From the NCBI GenBank assembly GCA_949358305.1, contig OX442319.1:124001-188000 (forward strand): a stretch of DNA of 64,000 nucleotides, read 5' to 3'. Origin of the DNA: Strigamia acuminata. Its lineage: Eukaryota > Arthropoda > Chilopoda > Geophilomorpha > Linotaeniidae. Of the stretch, positions 40,058 to 50,549 are shown one piece after another; the stretch's first letter is position 1, and the number at the start of each line of letters is the position of its first letter. Below the pieces are notes generated by a model. That model did not search any database. It saw only the letters and a list, made by a program, of their open reading frames with translations, and was not told the origin of the DNA. A program made the translations under genes and the position numbers.

Positions 40058-41937
40058 AGGCTTTTATTATTCGAGATTTATCGAAGAGAATAAAAGGATA
40101 AGAGACAAGGAAAGTCATACAATAATAATGCGCCATGCGCAAAAATTACACAAATTTTCACAAAAGTAAACAAAAATAAACTAAAATAAATTAAACAAAA
40201 ATGATGCGCGTTTGCGCAAAGACTTAACAACTCTGTCTAAAATAATGCACGTTGTGCAAAAATTCAACAACCTTGTCAAAATAATAAACTAAAGTTAAAC
40301 AATACTAGATTAAATATGAAAGATTAATTAAATTATCAAAAGCAAAGAATTAATAAATCACCATGGCTTTTGAAAACAAATTTAAACTAAAGTTTTTGTA
40401 AAGTCACAATGGTAAATTTTAAATCATTCTACTCGAAATCACAAAACGAAACAGGGACGACACAAGGAGGGCAAACACTAAACCTAAAGGGGCCGACGAT
40501 ACCTAGGACGGACGAGAGTCTATACACTTTACCCAAACAATTTATGAAATAAAAATTTTAAACACTCTTACTTTTTGTATAAACAAACTTTTGCTTCCTG
40601 TATAAAAATCATCGAATAAACAATTTTAAATTAAACAAAAATAAAGAACCGACACATGAGAATTATCAGGAATCGTGATGGGATTTATTAAATCAGATTG
40701 GGTATTTATGTTATGGTAGGATGCGCGTAATTGCGCAAAACAAACACAAAATAAAGGTAAGGTACATAATTATGCAATCTGCATAAGGTAAGTATGATTT
40801 CAGATTAATAGGAACTTTTTTAAATGGATGCGCGAAACTTTGCGCAAGGATAATTAGGTTATTAATTCTATGAATGAAAATGGAAAACAAAAATATAATA
40901 TTAGAAATATAACAAATACCCGCGCGCACAATACAACTCGTATTGCCACGGAGTTAAATTCGTTGATCTTAAATATCACAGAATTAAAGTAATCATGAAA
41001 AATTAGTTAAATATCATAATAATCTTGATTAAATATTAAATATCCATAGAAAAAACATTCATTAAATAAATGAAAACATTGAATACTAACTTGAATCATT
41101 CCAGAATAATTGCGCTAAAAATAACAATGGAAATAAAAATTAAACGAAATTAAATTCCTAAACTTCGGAAGAAATTATCATAATTAAATGAAGATAATTC
41201 TGGAATGATTATAGCACAAAAAGATATCAAAATCATTAAACTAAAATAAATATTTCAATAATATAACTAGAAAATTATAAAAATCATAATTGCACTTAAA
41301 TAAAATATAATTGTAGTACTAAAAATCCAATTGTCCGATTCTAAAGCACTAAAAACGTAAAAATAATTAAATAAAAATATAAATTATCAGTGAGAATTAT
41401 CACAATTGAAAAGTTGCGCAAAAATAATAACATTTATGATGAAACACTAATAATAATTATTTGTTCTTCAAATCAACACATTACCGCTGCCCAAGCTCGT
41501 TCCATCAAGTCCTCCAACTCGAGAGATGTTTTACGGAGCGCCTCATCAATGGAATCGCATGGCGGAACGGGAAAATGATGAAGATTTAAAGATGATGATG
41601 AATGTTGGTTGTGGATACCGTGAGGATATTTAAATGCAGGCCAGCCCAAACTCAACGCACAAATGCGGAGATGTTTTATTAGGGCATTTACCAGAGATCC
41701 ACGATCTGGCGGCGCATTTTGGACACAATTCGGGTTAAATGATGATGAAAACACAAAATAATGATGAATAGTAGGTTGAAGTGCGCACAAAGTCTTCGCA
41801 AATCACCAGGATCCTCGCATCAAGTCCTTCAACTCAACGCCAAAGCGGAGGAATTTTACGAAGCGCCCATTGATGTGATCTCCCGACTTCAATTCGCAGA
41901 AAACTTGCGCACACAAAGTCACGTTTAGGATTGTTGT
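40058..41937 (-). other. Long AT-rich 3' untranslated region of gypsy element
   Basis: About 1.9 kb with no convincing gene. It is extremely A/T-rich to about 41460. Then 41491-41560 and 41811-41880 are degenerate direct copies of one segment (words 'atcaagtcctccaactc' and 'atcaagtccttcaactc'), suggesting decayed coding sequence, possibly a duplicated tail of the third ORF. Confidence 0.55.
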
Positions 41938-44388
41938 TCACTCGAATTCCAAGGTTTGACGATGTTGAGGATCTCGGAAATAGATTAGCATATTAAATGC
42001 CACTTCTACCACAACACGTCGCGCATCTTGGAAGGTACGTGCGCCCTGACGATTTATTTCAAAAAGACAGTGAGCCAAAAAGTATTCTCCATACCTCCGG
42101 TAGAGAAGATGCAACAGCGGGTCAGCCTCCGAACGAAACATATGCAGGTCCGCAATGGCTAAAGATCGGAAAAGCTGTCGCTGAGCCCGAATCGACATAT
42201 CAAACTGGAGACATCCTCGTTCTCCCTCAGCAAAGCTACAGCAAATCGTGGTGGGGGGCATCAGACTTGGAAGAAGTTCCAGAGTTATAAATGGTTGGGT
42301 TGCATCCCACTCACCTCGTCTTGTGCGTGGGGCAGGAGGCAGGAACACGTAACGATAGACGGTCGAACACCGTATTTCGCGCAATTCGGTTAAACGGGTC
42401 CGCTCCCGATTTCGTCTGAATTCCTCCTCACTAGCCTCCTCCACTGCTCGTCTATCTGCCCAATGTCGCTCGCCGAGCCGTTCTATCTCCATTTCATATC
42501 GTCGCATATATTCCAGATTTCGTCGTTCGTTGCCTCCCTCGCGTTGCTCACGTCGCCTTAAAACCTGGTGAAGGACTTGGGAGACTTCCTCATGCATCAC
42601 CCATATTAATAACTCCAGCGCATTTACGCGGTCGTAAAGGTCACATTGACTCAAGCGATGCTGAATCTGGTTGGACATGGTACGTATGCGTAGAAGCATT
42701 TCGTTAAATACTTCTTGGAAATCGGCTTGTAGGATATTAAAATCACGGTCCATCATAAAATTTATCAAAGCTATCCAACCTCGGCGCTCCAAATAGAATC
42801 TGGATGGTGAGAAATGCACATCTCGCGCATATACATTTACCTCATATCGGTTTAATAACTCGTAGACAACTTCAAATGTATGCACCGGTTTTGTGCTAAT
42901 TCCAGATCTATCTGTGGATAAATCACAATGAGTAGCTGATATAACGGTTGATGTACCATCGCCCAGCTGGGGTTGCGCTGATTCTAAATGAGACCCTGTC
43001 AGGTATAATCGATCAGAGACAGTTACTGTACTATTAGGAGGTATAATTGCGCTAGTATTTCCTGGGGGTGCATTTGGTACCACTCGAAAATGGGATACAA
43101 GGACAGGAATTTTGGATTTTTGCGAAGTCTCACAAGGTGCAATCTTTACTGTTGCTCGCCTACTCAGTTCACCTGAGATTGGTCTTCTGGTTGGGGATTG
43201 TGGCAAATTGACTGTACGCGGATCCCTTGCTTTCTTCTCAGGTCCTTGCGCATTTATAACTTGATCAGGAGGTGTCTCAATGACTACCTCATTGATTGGT
43301 CCCAATAAAGGCGGAGTAATACTTAACTCAGATCCACAGTCTCGAACTGGCGGCGTGCTGGCCCGTTCCCGCTCAATCTCCTCGTTTTCCTGTTCTATCA
43401 TTCTGTCCAATACTGCACTGTCGCATTCACAACATAAATTCAAAGTCAAATCCGGGGATACAGGTGTCAGGCTGGGTTGCGCTTCAAACCGCGACGAGGC
43501 GCTTGCAAATAACGCATCATCATCGTCACCACTGCTCCAGCTATCATCAGATTCGACTGGCAAATCCGACAAATGCGCAACAGCCCGCGCAATAGCCTCT
43601 TGAACCTGGTGTACATGACTATCGGTAGTCCCCTGAAGAGATGACATAACTTCTCGTCCCATTATTGCACGTGTTGCAGGCTGCTCATGATGTAGTGGAT
43701 CCTCAGCCGGCGAGTCAAGAAGTTGGGCGATGCTGGTACCAGGATAAATCCACCGACGAAGGTTAACATGATTTGTTTGCGCCACTCGTCGCGCACGCTG
43801 CCAATACCAGCGATGCACTGTCTCAAATCGCAGAACTGAAGCCGGGCTCCCGTTGAGCATTCTAAATGGTGGAAATGCAATGTTACTAATGTCCATGTTA
43901 TCCTGCCGACGTCGATGTAAAACCCAGCCGAAAATGTGTCTCATCCAGATTGCGAATAGGTCTCGTGGCAAATCTCCATTCCCGTTACACGCTCGGCAGT
44001 TGCGTGGGGCCTGCGGCGGATCCTCCTCCAAACCATGACCTGAGCAGACGGGACATATCTCATGGCTTGGCAAACCCATATGAAACGCTTCTCCGAAAGG
44101 TTCCTCGTCCCGCTTGGAAGCCATGTTGGTTTCAATATATGTTGAGTATAATGCGCCTAAGTTGGTGGAGGCAATGCTTATATAAATACACAAAACAAAT
44201 AATACGTTGGACAAACGATACTCACAATTATCAAGCGCAACAACACGAACGCGCACAGAACGAAACAAACAACGAGGACTAAAGAATATTCCTAGGAATG
44301 TAACGAGTCGTAAAACTTGGCTTCGAGAAGCTTCGATGAACGATTGAAAACTCGCACATATAATAAAGTCGGGTTCGAGGTTAGACAC
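41938..44388 (-). CDS. Gypsy third ORF (env position), DnaJ-like zinc motif, function unknown
   Basis: 816 codons downstream of pol. I do not recognise the family. The most upstream ATG is at 44388, but residues 1-88 look unlike the rest and a second start, MASKRDEEPFGEAF, at 44124 (residue 89) is more plausible. From there: CPVCSGHG (112-119) and CRACNGNG (131-138), a pair of CxxCxGxG modules as in the DnaJ zinc-binding domain; an acidic, Ser/Thr/Pro-rich middle (about 270-480); and a charged, helical, Arg/Glu-rich part (about 600-690) that may be coiled coil. There is no signal peptide at residue 89, no C-terminal transmembrane anchor and no furin-like site in a fusion-protein setting, so it does not look like an envelope. 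A TATA-like word lies just upstream (44177-44188). It could be an accessory structural or RNA-binding protein. Confidence 0.75.
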   Translation of the reverse strand: MSNLEPDFIICASFQSFIEASRSQVLRLVTFLGIFFSPRCLFRSVRVRVVALDNCEYRLSNVLFVLCIYISIASTNLGALYSTYIETNMASKRDEEPFGEAFHMGLPSHEICPVCSGHGLEEDPPQAPRNCRACNGNGDLPRDLFAIWMRHIFGWVLHRRRQDNMDISNIAFPPFRMLNGSPASVLRFETVHRWYWQRARRVAQTNHVNLRRWIYPGTSIAQLLDSPAEDPLHHEQPATRAIMGREVMSSLQGTTDSHVHQVQEAIARAVAHLSDLPVESDDSWSSGDDDDALFASASSRFEAQPSLTPVSPDLTLNLCCECDSAVLDRMIEQENEEIERERASTPPVRDCGSELSITPPLLGPINEVVIETPPDQVINAQGPEKKARDPRTVNLPQSPTRRPISGELSRRATVKIAPCETSQKSKIPVLVSHFRVVPNAPPGNTSAIIPPNSTVTVSDRLYLTGSHLESAQPQLGDGTSTVISATHCDLSTDRSGISTKPVHTFEVVYELLNRYEVNVYARDVHFSPSRFYLERRGWIALINFMMDRDFNILQADFQEVFNEMLLRIRTMSNQIQHRLSQCDLYDRVNALELLIWVMHEEVSQVLHQVLRRREQREGGNERRNLEYMRRYEMEIERLGERHWADRRAVEEASEEEFRRNRERTRLTELREIRCSTVYRYVFLPPAPRTRRGEWDATQPFITLELLPSLMPPTTICCSFAEGERGCLQFDMSIRAQRQLFRSLAIADLHMFRSEADPLLHLLYRRYGEYFLAHCLFEINRQGARTFQDARRVVVEVAFNMLIYFRDPQHRQTLEFE
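44177..44188 (-). promoter_or_regulatory. Possible internal promoter of the gypsy third ORF
   Basis: Minus-strand reading TTTATATAAGC about 55 nt upstream of the ATG at 44124. If it works as a TATA box, the transcript would start just ahead of that ATG. Inference only; splicing from the LTR promoter is the usual route for third ORFs. Confidence 0.3.
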
Positions 44389-44903
44389 TAACTAATTACA
44401 ATAGAAGTGCGACATTCAGTGTTGGAATTCAGAAGTTAGCGAAGGTTGTCTTCGCTTAAAACTCTTGTTTCAAAGTGATTAAATAAAGATGGTGAGATAA
44501 ACAAGTAATAATTCGGAACACATAATATTAATTTAAATAAAGTGCGCATAAATTATATTAATTGAATAATTTAAATGAATTGTGGAAATAGCCACGTGCT
44601 ATTGTTTAGAGGTTAATTGGCATCGCGCACTCTGGTGACACAAATAGTCCCTGATTGAAATGGACTTAGTCATTTTCGAGTGACCGAATATGAACATAAA
44701 ATACATAACACAAAACATTAAATATAAAATATGAAGAAAATATAAAATAACATAAAACATAAAAATTAGGATGAATAAATTTAGAATGAAAGGAAAAAAT
44801 AGTTTTTAAACAAAATAGGTAGTAAAGATAGATTTACACCGGATTACACTTGGTTTTTTTTTTTTTTGTTTTTTTTTTTTTTTGTTTAGAAAATCAAAGA
44901 AAA
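44389..44903 (-). other. Spacer between gypsy pol and third ORF
   Basis: About 515 bp, A/T-rich, with two T runs at about 44853-44885 (A runs in the transcript). No gene seen. A splice acceptor for the third ORF would be expected here or just downstream. Confidence 0.6.
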
Positions 44904-47900
44904 TTACTTAAATGAAAGAAAATAGGCAGAAAAAATATCTAAAGTGTTGACAGCAAAAATTTCAACATGTTTATCAATAATTTCAACGTCTTTTAAAGTT
45001 AAAAAGTTGGCCTCGGCAAAAAACCAATGTCGTAATTCCACGACATTATAAGGCTGGGTTTTTTGGCCGTTTTCATCCATTAGGATTACTGTATTGGGGC
45101 CCACCAATCTATGTATAATATATACACCTTCAGTCCGTTGGCGTAAACCTGCTGCGAATTGCTTATCGGCAGATGAAGGTTGCCGATTGCGCAAAGTTAC
45201 CCAGTCGCCAGGACGGAAGTCATGGGGGCGCCGTTTTAAATCGAACCATTTTTTGTGTCGAATTTGGGACTCGCGCAAGTTGTTAATCGCGCTTTCTCGC
45301 ATTCTACGCATATGTTCGTGCAAATTCTCAGCTTCCACGGGCGGCAACGGTTCTCCGTCATCCGTGTCGCTATCCAGGTCGCCCGGAAATCGAGCTTCCT
45401 GGCCTGTTACCATTTTAAAGGGTGAATACTTTAAAGAAATTTGATACGCTGAATTAATCGCGAGCACGAAATAGCCAATGTTGACGTCCCATCTAGTATG
45501 GTCATCATCAATATATGCTAATATACAGTTCTTTAATGATTGGTTAAGCCTTTCCGCAATATTACCTTGCGGGTGATATGCGGCGGTATATCTATTTATT
45601 GCGCCAAGTTGCTGGATTTGGCTACGAAACTCTGGTGAGCGAAAAGCAGGCGCATTATCGCTAATAATTATCTTGGGAAAACCCCATCTTTTGCAGAATT
45701 TCTGAATTTGTTTCACCGTAGTGGCTATATTTGAGTTTTCGGTTAGACGTACGTCTAACCATCGGCTAGCAGAGTCGACCATCACAAAGGCATAGCAATG
45801 CCCCTCTGTGGATCGAGGTTTCTTGCCGTAATAGTCGATGTAGATAGCAGAGAAAAGATGGCGCGATCTGGACATTATCATTTTTCCATATGGGAGTCTG
45901 TTAAGAGGTTTAGCTCTTTGACACGCTTCGCAAACCTGTATCCATGTTCGAATATCTTCGCGCATTTTTGGCCAAAATACGCGCGATTTAATGCGATGGA
46001 GTGTTCGTTCTTGCCCCATATGCCCAACTACGGGAGGATAGTGCATTGCGCGGAAATATCTTTCTCTAAGTTCAAATGGGAGATATATTTGGCGCCTCTT
46101 TCTAATTTCATTAATATGGACAGGAGGGAAGCGACATAACATCTCTTTATACATGCCGAAATCTTGCGCGTCAGCCACAATTTTGGCAGCCTCATCTGGA
46201 TCAAGTGGTAACATTTGGGCAGTTAAATAAAATATCAACTCACGCGACCAGGGATCCTGTCTTTGCGCAGCAATGATTTCAGCAGCAGTAGGCAACAGCT
46301 CGAACGGAGGATGTTCGATTGGTGGATCGTGCTCCAATTCGGCTTGCTTCTCTGCTTCAGTCCTCGAATCCTCAATTACTGTCCTTTCCCGTCGCGGACG
46401 CAATCTCGACGGAGTTCTTCGCGCTGATGTTGGAGGCGCATAATAATTCCTTGTTGGTGGCGACATGTCACGAATGGGTCCAAAACTGTCCTCAGATGAT
46501 GTAGAGTCAGAATCCGGGTCCGAAGTATATCCCTCTGGCCTCTGCTGTCCTGATGGTCCCGCCGCATCGTCATACATCACTGGTTCAGAATGTTGACGCG
46601 GAGAAATAACAGGAAAATCAGTGATAGGAATTGAAGGAGTTGGGGAAGGAGTTGGTAAATTTGGAATTTCAGGAGAAGGTTTAGTAGTAGGCCTTCGGTG
46701 GCTATCAGGTTGAATTATTGGTGCGGGGACTCCAGTGATTCGACGGAAATTTCGTCGTATTTTATCCACCAAAGTTCCAGGTGTCGGCAATTGTGATGGT
46801 GCCGAAGCAGTCTTTTTTCTAAAACTAGACAGATTTATTGGCGCAGGAATTCTGGTTGGAATAATTGCCGAAGGAGGAATGGAACTAGGAATAGGAGTGG
46901 ATATTGGAGTTGCAGGAGGGGTAGGAATAGGTAAGGGTGGTGGAATTAAAACTGATTTAGGTTTGGGTTTCATCACATGGGAAGGAATAGCGGATTTACG
47001 TCGCACTGCCTTCAATTTTCCTACTTGCTGAGATTTCAATAACTTTGGAAATGTCCACTGTTTAATAGTTCCTGCATACCTGGGTGGTAGCCATGGTGGT
47101 GTTTTAGGAATCAAAGATGGATCCTTTAATCTAGCTCGAGTTCGTGTGGCTATTGCTCGTTTAGCACGAGGAGATAAAATTGGCACAATATTAATTTTAC
47201 GTGGTCTTCCTCGTTTCTTTATCAGAATTGGGATTAAAGAGCGCTGTCGGCGGGTTCGTAAAGGCACTGAAACACGAACTGGTGATGAATTAGGAGTTTT
47301 TACTTGTGAGGTTGGTTGCGCAACTGGAACTGATGCATTTGGTGTTGCAGTTGGTTGCACAACTGGGGCTGGTGCAACCGGAGGGATTGTAACCGGCGGT
47401 GCCCTCGTTGGAGGAGTAGCTACGCCAGTAGAAGATGGAATTTGCGCACCTGAAGTCGGCGCATTTCCAGTCACTTTCCCTTTACCAGTTGGTCGAGGAA
47501 TAAGAGATTTTTTCTTATTTTTCTTCTTAATCGGTGAAGATGCTGCAATGAGAGGCACTTTTTTAAATTTAGATTTAAACAACTTTCGAAACTGCAAATT
47601 AATGTCTTTTGGCAATTCCTTGATGATATTAAGTGCCGGCCACTCGTTGCAATCATCAAAATAGGCAAGGTAGCACGCCTCGTCGACCTCCGGGCTATCA
47701 TCCTCATCATCGACTTCAGGTGGGTCGACAGGAGCTCGACTTAGTGCATCCGCTACCTTATTTTTGCATCCTGAACAGTGCAAAAACGTGAATTTATAAT
47801 CACTTAACGATAGCACCCAACGGGCCAAACGTCCAGTTGGTTCCCTTTGCTGAAATAACCACTTAAGAGATTGATGGTCGCTCTCGAGGTAGAATGGCAT

Positions 47901-50549
47901 CATCTCGAGATATGCACGAAAGCGTTTGACACCCCAAACCGCGGCCAAACATTCGATTTCGGTTACTTTATAGTTCTTTTCAGCGCTGTTTAATGCACGA
48001 GAGGCAAATGCGATAGGAATTCTCACACCTTCATCGTTAAGTTGCATTAAAGCAGCACCTAATCCAGAATAACTAGCATCGGTCTGCAGTATAAATGGTT
48101 TTTTCCAACTGGGAAAACGTCTTTTCAGTGTTGGTATCGCAATCTGGTCTTTCAGATATTCGAACGCCAATTGCTGCGCATCTGTCCAAATCCAACTTGC
48201 GTCCTTTTTAAGCAATGGTCGGAAAACTTCGCTAATTTTGGAAAAATTTGCAATGAATGATTGGTAATAACCTACCATGCCTTTAAATCGTTGTAATTCG
48301 CGCAAATTGGTTGGCGCGGGATAATTTTGAATAGCAACCACTTTCTTTGGATTTGGTGTAATCTGGCCAGATTCCACGATGTGTCCCAAAACCTCGAGTC
48401 TTTTTTGACAAAGCTCAGTCTTGTTGGCGTTCATGGTGAATCCAGCGTTGAACAATTCCTCTAAAACGAGGCGCAAATGTTGCACGTGTTCCTCGAAAGT
48501 TCGGCTAAAAATAATCACGTCATCAATATACACAAATACAAATTTGTAAAGATATTTCGCAAGAGTCTTATTCATCGCTCGTTGGAGTGTAGCGGGTCCG
48601 TTAATAGGTCCGAAAGGCATGCGCACATATTCGAATAAACCTCGATGTGTTATAAAAGCTAAATACCGTTCGTCACCTTTGCGCACGCCGATCTGATGGA
48701 AAGCTTCGCGTCCGTCGATTATCGAAAACCAATGCGCACCTCCCAAATAGGCAAAGATGTTATCAATGTCCGGAAGTGGGTAAACGTCCGGAATTGTTTG
48801 CGCATTAATAGGGCGAAAATCCATAGCAGTTCTCCATTCGCCTGTCTTCTTGGGTACGACGACTGGAGCAACGGCGCAATCACTTTGGGATCGCCGAATA
48901 ATACCTTGCTGCAGCTTTTTGTCGATATATTTATCAATTATCGCCTTTTTCGCAGGGTTTACCGGGCGCACAGGGACATGAATTGGACGAAAATCCGGTT
49001 TCAGGTTCACCTCGTACTCGGTGTTATTACATAAACCAATTTCTTCACAAAAGATTTGCGAAATGGGCTGCAATGTTTTAATTAATAGTTTTATCTGTGG
49101 CACTGTTAATTGGTTCCACAACTGGTGGTAAATCCAATCTAAATCGGTCGGATCTCCACTAGGTTGGTACTGCAAAAAATTAATGTCATTAATGTTCATT
49201 TTAGAGTTATTCCCACCATTGTCAGGTTGCGCAATCGAAAAGATGCTGATTTTCGACTCCTTCTTGGCATTGATGTCTTTAGCACGTTGCGCAACGAGTT
49301 GTTTGGCAATTGGACGAATAACATTGATTTTTCGTCGTAAACGTCGTAGTCGTCGGAACTGACTCAAAGTTAATTTACGTAAAATTGTCTTTTTTAAATT
49401 GGAGGAAATTTTAGAAGTTTCTTTCCTCTTTGGGGACCAAATATTCGACCATTTGCGTTGCGCACGATGTCGAACTTGTTTAACTCGATACTGCGCATCG
49501 TCATGTGGATACTCGAATATTTCTTGTTGCAAGGGTCTATGCGCCAGGAGGAGGCAGTTAATTTCACTCACCGGATCCGGTTTCCTTAGTATTTTCGTCG
49601 GAACGATCTCACTAATGGCCGCCGGTGGGTTGGATGGATCCTGCGTTTCTTCTGGCGCAAATGGCAAAACCAGAATTGACTCTGACTTTTTTGCTTCTTC
49701 ATAAGTCATGAATTTGCGAATCTCATTTGAGCCCACCATGCTCCACTGCTGTCTCGCATGGTCGATGTCGATTCCGGCCGCTGTGCAGAAGTCACGTCCA
49801 AGGAGCATATCCATTTTGGCATCGGGTAAAACCATGCAAATGAATTTTATTATGCCCATCGGGGCGCGCAAAGCGAGCTGCATCGACTTGGTGGAATCTA
49901 CTATGTCACCAGACGCGACCTGCACCCGCTCATGGAGATTCACGAAGTCTAAACCCATTTTTTCGTGTAGTTGTTGAAACACGTCCTCACTCATTACACA
50001 TGTTTGTGCGCCTGAGTCTAGAAGCGCAGTACAAGCTACATTAGCCCAGGAAATCTTTACGCAAGGTGCTTTCTTGCACAAACGATCCCCGCGCGTTATC
50101 TCAATGATGGGTTCTTGAGTTTCTTTAAGTTCCTCTGGCGTCAACATTACGAAAGATACCTTCATAGGAGAGATCACTTCCTTTGGAGCCTCAGTCGTTG
50201 TTGCACTGGAAGTAGACTTAATTATTGGTAAAGTTTTAGTAATTTTACTCACTATTGTCACTTTCGGGTTTTTCTTCGAAATTACAGGTTGCAAATCTGT
50301 TAATTTCGGCAATTCGTCCTTTACAGCTTCAGGAACGGCAGTCTGCAGATCTGACGCCTTTGTAGCTGAGGTGATGATGGAAGATGATGAGGAAATAACA
50401 CTACTTACAGGTTTATACTCTGAAAGAGTAATAACAGTAGGAGATGTTGTTGAATTAACCTGTGAAGGATTGTCCTCTTTCAAGTTAATTAAAGGTGAAG
50501 CGCGTCGTTTGGATTTCAGACGTTTTGCGCGAAGGGCCGGTCGACTCAT
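44904..50549 (-). CDS. Gypsy pol: protease, RT, RNase H, long linker, integrase
   Basis: 1881 codons from MSRPALRAKRLKSK. A basic, Ser/Thr-rich N-terminus leads to the protease with LLDSGAQTCVM (about 175) and LLGRDF. RT follows with IIDGREAFHQI and YIDDVIIFS (about 673), then RNase H with LQTDASYSGLGAAL and ESDHQSLKWL, ending at VADALSRAP (about 936). A proline- and lysine/arginine-rich linker of about 500 residues (940-1440) comes next. Integrase then has HH-CC zinc residues (VVGHMGQERTLHRI, CEACQRAK, about 1508-1545), D in YIDYYG (about 1571), D in SDNAPAFRS (about 1631) and E in AERLNQS (about 1666). All catalytic residues are present. The ATG overlaps the gag stop as ATGA. Confidence 0.95.
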   Translation of the reverse strand: MSRPALRAKRLKSKRRASPLINLKEDNPSQVNSTTSPTVITLSEYKPVSSVISSSSSIITSATKASDLQTAVPEAVKDELPKLTDLQPVISKKNPKVTIVSKITKTLPIIKSTSSATTTEAPKEVISPMKVSFVMLTPEELKETQEPIIEITRGDRLCKKAPCVKISWANVACTALLDSGAQTCVMSEDVFQQLHEKMGLDFVNLHERVQVASGDIVDSTKSMQLALRAPMGIIKFICMVLPDAKMDMLLGRDFCTAAGIDIDHARQQWSMVGSNEIRKFMTYEEAKKSESILVLPFAPEETQDPSNPPAAISEIVPTKILRKPDPVSEINCLLLAHRPLQQEIFEYPHDDAQYRVKQVRHRAQRKWSNIWSPKRKETSKISSNLKKTILRKLTLSQFRRLRRLRRKINVIRPIAKQLVAQRAKDINAKKESKISIFSIAQPDNGGNNSKMNINDINFLQYQPSGDPTDLDWIYHQLWNQLTVPQIKLLIKTLQPISQIFCEEIGLCNNTEYEVNLKPDFRPIHVPVRPVNPAKKAIIDKYIDKKLQQGIIRRSQSDCAVAPVVVPKKTGEWRTAMDFRPINAQTIPDVYPLPDIDNIFAYLGGAHWFSIIDGREAFHQIGVRKGDERYLAFITHRGLFEYVRMPFGPINGPATLQRAMNKTLAKYLYKFVFVYIDDVIIFSRTFEEHVQHLRLVLEELFNAGFTMNANKTELCQKRLEVLGHIVESGQITPNPKKVVAIQNYPAPTNLRELQRFKGMVGYYQSFIANFSKISEVFRPLLKKDASWIWTDAQQLAFEYLKDQIAIPTLKRRFPSWKKPFILQTDASYSGLGAALMQLNDEGVRIPIAFASRALNSAEKNYKVTEIECLAAVWGVKRFRAYLEMMPFYLESDHQSLKWLFQQREPTGRLARWVLSLSDYKFTFLHCSGCKNKVADALSRAPVDPPEVDDEDDSPEVDEACYLAYFDDCNEWPALNIIKELPKDINLQFRKLFKSKFKKVPLIAASSPIKKKNKKKSLIPRPTGKGKVTGNAPTSGAQIPSSTGVATPPTRAPPVTIPPVAPAPVVQPTATPNASVPVAQPTSQVKTPNSSPVRVSVPLRTRRQRSLIPILIKKRGRPRKINIVPILSPRAKRAIATRTRARLKDPSLIPKTPPWLPPRYAGTIKQWTFPKLLKSQQVGKLKAVRRKSAIPSHVMKPKPKSVLIPPPLPIPTPPATPISTPIPSSIPPSAIIPTRIPAPINLSSFRKKTASAPSQLPTPGTLVDKIRRNFRRITGVPAPIIQPDSHRRPTTKPSPEIPNLPTPSPTPSIPITDFPVISPRQHSEPVMYDDAAGPSGQQRPEGYTSDPDSDSTSSEDSFGPIRDMSPPTRNYYAPPTSARRTPSRLRPRRERTVIEDSRTEAEKQAELEHDPPIEHPPFELLPTAAEIIAAQRQDPWSRELIFYLTAQMLPLDPDEAAKIVADAQDFGMYKEMLCRFPPVHINEIRKRRQIYLPFELRERYFRAMHYPPVVGHMGQERTLHRIKSRVFWPKMREDIRTWIQVCEACQRAKPLNRLPYGKMIMSRSRHLFSAIYIDYYGKKPRSTEGHCYAFVMVDSASRWLDVRLTENSNIATTVKQIQKFCKRWGFPKIIISDNAPAFRSPEFRSQIQQLGAINRYTAAYHPQGNIAERLNQSLKNCILAYIDDDHTRWDVNIGYFVLAINSAYQISLKYSPFKMVTGQEARFPGDLDSDTDDGEPLPPVEAENLHEHMRRMRESAINNLRESQIRHKKWFDLKRRPHDFRPGDWVTLRNRQPSSADKQFAAGLRQRTEGVYIIHRLVGPNTVILMDENGQKTQPYNVVELRHWFFAEANFLTLKDVEIIDKHVEIFAVNTLDIFSAYFLSFK

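Noticed and set aside
41938-44388. Envelope gene of an errantivirus-like gypsy element
   Set aside because: Position fits, but the protein lacks a signal peptide at its likely start, a fusion segment and a C-terminal membrane anchor.
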